This document shows, piece by piece, positions 5,171 to 7,148 of a DNA stretch of 7,148 nucleotides. Positions within the stretch are counted from its first letter, which is position 1; every line of letters begins with the position of its first letter. Made by a program: the position numbers and the translations under genes. The notes under the pieces were generated by a model. That model saw only the letters and a list, made by a program, of their open reading frames with translations. It was not told the origin of the DNA and did no database searches. Source of the DNA: Moraxellaceae bacterium (GTDB lineage: Bacteria > Pseudomonadota > Gammaproteobacteria > Pseudomonadales > UBA3067); contig NVTH01000015.1 of assembly GCA_002401525.1 (NCBI GenBank), forward strand, positions 22,148-29,295, written 5' to 3'.

Positions 5171-7148
5171 GTGAAAGTTGAGAAGTACAAAGAGTTCACT
5201 TGGCAGCATTGCCTAAAATCGGTTCAACATTCGGGCGTACTCATCGCCCTATTAGTATGCTGCTCTCTAAACGCCGGCGCAGCAATCGTTACCCTGAGCC
5301 AAGACACCACGCAGCTAAACATTTCAACTCAAATGGAGTTCTTTGAGGATAAAAACAATACCTTTACCTTCAACGATATTCTCGAATTACCCCCACAAGA
5401 ATTCACCAGAATACTACCCAATAAAGCCAATAAAGGCATCTCCAACACAGTGTATTGGCTACGAGTCACGCTGCAAACCGACAGCCCGCAATCCAATGAC
5501 GAGCAAGCCGATAAAATTTGGGTATTGGAGCACCTCAGCCCATTGACGGATCAAATCAGTCTATTTGTTCCCACCGAAGCCAAGCAATATACCATGATAG
5601 AGAATGGCGACAGCCTCTCTTACAACAATAGGCCCTTCAAATTCACCAATATAGCCTTCGAATTCTCACTGCCCCCTCAACAACAAAACACTGTTTATTT
5701 GCGGATAAGCACTCGCAGCAGCTTGGCGCTCGTATTCAATTTACGTAGCAACCAGGAGTTTAAAGCCTACAGCGCATCTTTCTATTTATTCAATGGGCTC
5801 TATTACGGCGTACTCGTCGTCATGCTGATTTACAACCTATTTTTGTTCCTCTCAATCAAAGAAAAAACTTACTTTATCTACACCTTGCACATTCTCTTTT
5901 TCGGAATTTTTACCGTCACTATCGATGGGTTTGGCGCGCAATTCCTGTGGCCCAATACAACCTGGATCAACAGTAGCGGACTGTTATTTAATGCAAGCGT
6001 GTCGGTTTTCTTTATATTGTTATTCACCAAAGTCGCACTACAAACGCACAAATTTTCCCCTGCAAGCAACTGGATACTGAAAACAGAAATCATTCTATTA
6101 AGCATTATTTGTAGCGTCGCGATCATTATTCAGACGCCGCCCATACTACAAATATATTCACTCTTGATGGCCGTGTTCTGCATTTCAGTTTTTCTCATTT
6201 CAATACGGGTCTATCTAGCCGGCAATAAATCTGCGCGCTTTTTTATACTCGCCTGGGGTCTCTTTAGTACTTGTTTATTCCTTTCCTCTGCCTCAATTGC
6301 CGGTGTCATCCCCATTACCCCAGTCACGGCTTACTATCAAAAAATCGGTAGTTTTTTGGAAGTATTATTACTCTCTTTCGCACTCGCAGACCGGGTGAAG
6401 ATGTTAACGCTTGAAAAGTCCTACCTCGGTCATAAAACCAAATTAATCTTAAAAAGTTCCAATGCTTATTTAGAACGCACTAATCTGATGAAACATGAAT
6501 TTCTCGCCACTATAAGCCACGAACTCAGAACCCCCATGAACGGCGTACAAGTCTCTCTAGAACTAATGCAAGACAAGGAAATCCCAGAAAACCTACGGGA
6601 ATACGTCGACATTGCAAAAAGTTCCTCCGATCAAATGATAAAAATGATTGACGATATTCTGCTGTTCACCGAAATACAATCTGGCGGAATAAAAATTAAT
6701 AATCGCCCACTTAATTTACCGCAATTTATCGCGAATATATGCGCTCCCTACAAGCTCGCGTGCGAAGAGAAATCAATTCAATTCGACTACATCGCTGCCG
6801 ACCCATCGCCCGAATACATCATTGCAGATCCAATGATTCTGGAGCATATCCTTGGCCCGATTCTGGATAATGCAGTACGTTTCACCCTGCAGGGTTCTAT
6901 TCAACTCAAAATCACCACCCACGCACAGGACCCTGTCAAAGAAAATACGGAATTCCAATTTACCGTCTCCGACACAGGCCCGGGCATCGAGAAAAATAGA
7001 ACCAAAGAAATAATGCAAGCCTTTACACAGCTTGATGGATCTCATAGCAGAGAATTTGGAGGGCTCGGGGTGGGGCTTTCCATGTCGCGTCAATTAGCGC
7101 ATACCTTAGGAGGGCAGCTTACCGTCGAATCCACTCTAGGGGCAGGTT
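5171..7148 (+). CDS. 7TMR-DISM sensor histidine kinase, possibly hybrid (3' end outside window)
   Basis: The frame is open from GTG 5171 to the window end (659 codons). An in-frame stop at 5129-5131 and no other usual start codon upstream fix GTG as the longest start, and only this start includes the signal peptide (hydrophobic 22-33, likely cleavage near 37). Residues about 45-190 form a periplasmic 7TMR-DISMED2 domain (FFED at 57-60, VYWLRVTL at 94-101). Seven helices of 7TMR-DISM follow (about 202-404), ending with the typical ALADRVKML (405-413). HisKA carries phospho-acceptor H450 in SHELRTPMNGV. HATPase_c shows N567 (LDNAVRFT), the G1 box DTGPGI (601-606) and the G2 box GGLGVGLS (630-637), so the kinase looks active. 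The HELRTPMNG form is common in hybrid kinases, so a receiver domain may follow beyond the window. DISMED2 domains are thought to bind carbohydrate or other small ligands; the ligand here is unknown. The Shine-Dalgarno sequence is weak. Confidence 0.9.
   Translation, partial: MKVEKYKEFTWQHCLKSVQHSGVLIALLVCCSLNAGAAIVTLSQDTTQLNISTQMEFFEDKNNTFTFNDILELPPQEFTRILPNKANKGISNTVYWLRVTLQTDSPQSNDEQADKIWVLEHLSPLTDQISLFVPTEAKQYTMIENGDSLSYNNRPFKFTNIAFEFSLPPQQQNTVYLRISTRSSLALVFNLRSNQEFKAYSASFYLFNGLYYGVLVVMLIYNLFLFLSIKEKTYFIYTLHILFFGIFTVTIDGFGAQFLWPNTTWINSSGLLFNASVSVFFILLFTKVALQTHKFSPASNWILKTEIILLSIICSVAIIIQTPPILQIYSLLMAVFCISVFLISIRVYLAGNKSARFFILAWGLFSTCLFLSSASIAGVIPITPVTAYYQKIGSFLEVLLLSFALADRVKMLTLEKSYLGHKTKLILKSSNAYLERTNLMKHEFLATISHELRTPMNGVQVSLELMQDKEIPENLREYVDIAKSSSDQMIKMIDDILLFTEIQSGGIKINNRPLNLPQFIANICAPYKLACEEKSIQFDYIAADPSPEYIIADPMILEHILGPILDNAVRFTLQGSIQLKITTHAQDPVKENTEFQFTVSDTGPGIEKNRTKEIMQAFTQLDGSHSREFGGLGVGLSMSRQLAHTLGGQLTVESTLGAG

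Noticed and set aside
5343..7093. Open frames at 5343-5546 (plus), 5878-6126 (minus) and 6773-7093 (minus)
   Set aside because: All fall inside the histidine kinase, which reads continuously through them with recognisable domains.
1..7148. Mobile element, CRISPR array, tRNA or defence system
   Set aside because: No transposase or integrase frame, no regularly spaced repeats, no tRNA-like cloverleaf and no terminal inverted repeats were seen; all coding space is taken by envelope and signalling genes.

Overview
The window reads as chromosomal DNA of a free-living, probably marine, gammaproteobacterium of moderate GC content. This placement rests on protein resemblance (a pseudomonad/Cellvibrionales-like set of MoxR-associated membrane proteins and a BPSS1780-type membrane protein). 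It is an inference, and the exact taxon cannot be read from the sequence. No mobile element, RNA gene, CRISPR array or origin is visible.

Layout. From position 3911 down to position 1 the minus strand carries a tightly packed operon of four membrane-associated genes: an RDD-family protein, a SpoIIM-family (DUF95) protein, a DUF4129-type protein and a DUF4350-type protein that runs off the window. Every junction overlaps (ATGA, 11 bp, ATGA), and each of the three downstream starts has a GGGG Shine-Dalgarno-like core 5-7 nt ahead of it. In related bacteria this block is usually followed by genes for a MoxR AAA+ ATPase and a DUF58 protein. Those would lie beyond position 1 and are not seen here.

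A 300-base divergent region (3912-4211) separates this operon from plus-strand genes. It holds a candidate promoter for each direction, a 19-base imperfect palindrome touching the minus-strand -10 box, and a very short cationic reading frame of doubtful reality.

The plus strand then encodes a BPSS1780-like multi-pass membrane protein (4212-5048), a 122-base gap without clear signals, and a large sensor histidine kinase (from GTG 5171). The kinase has a signal peptide, a 7TMR-DISMED2 sensor domain, a 7TMR-DISM membrane domain, HisKA and HATPase_c. The window ends inside or just after the ATPase domain, so any C-terminal receiver domain is not visible.

Functionally the whole window concerns the cell envelope. 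The minus-strand operon probably forms a membrane complex served by a MoxR-type ATPase, of unknown biochemical role. The kinase is an independent envelope or ligand sensor. Nothing in the sequence links the two halves except proximity. I see no wholly new system; the most interesting points are the uncharacterised four-gene membrane module, its acidic loops and the operator-like palindrome.
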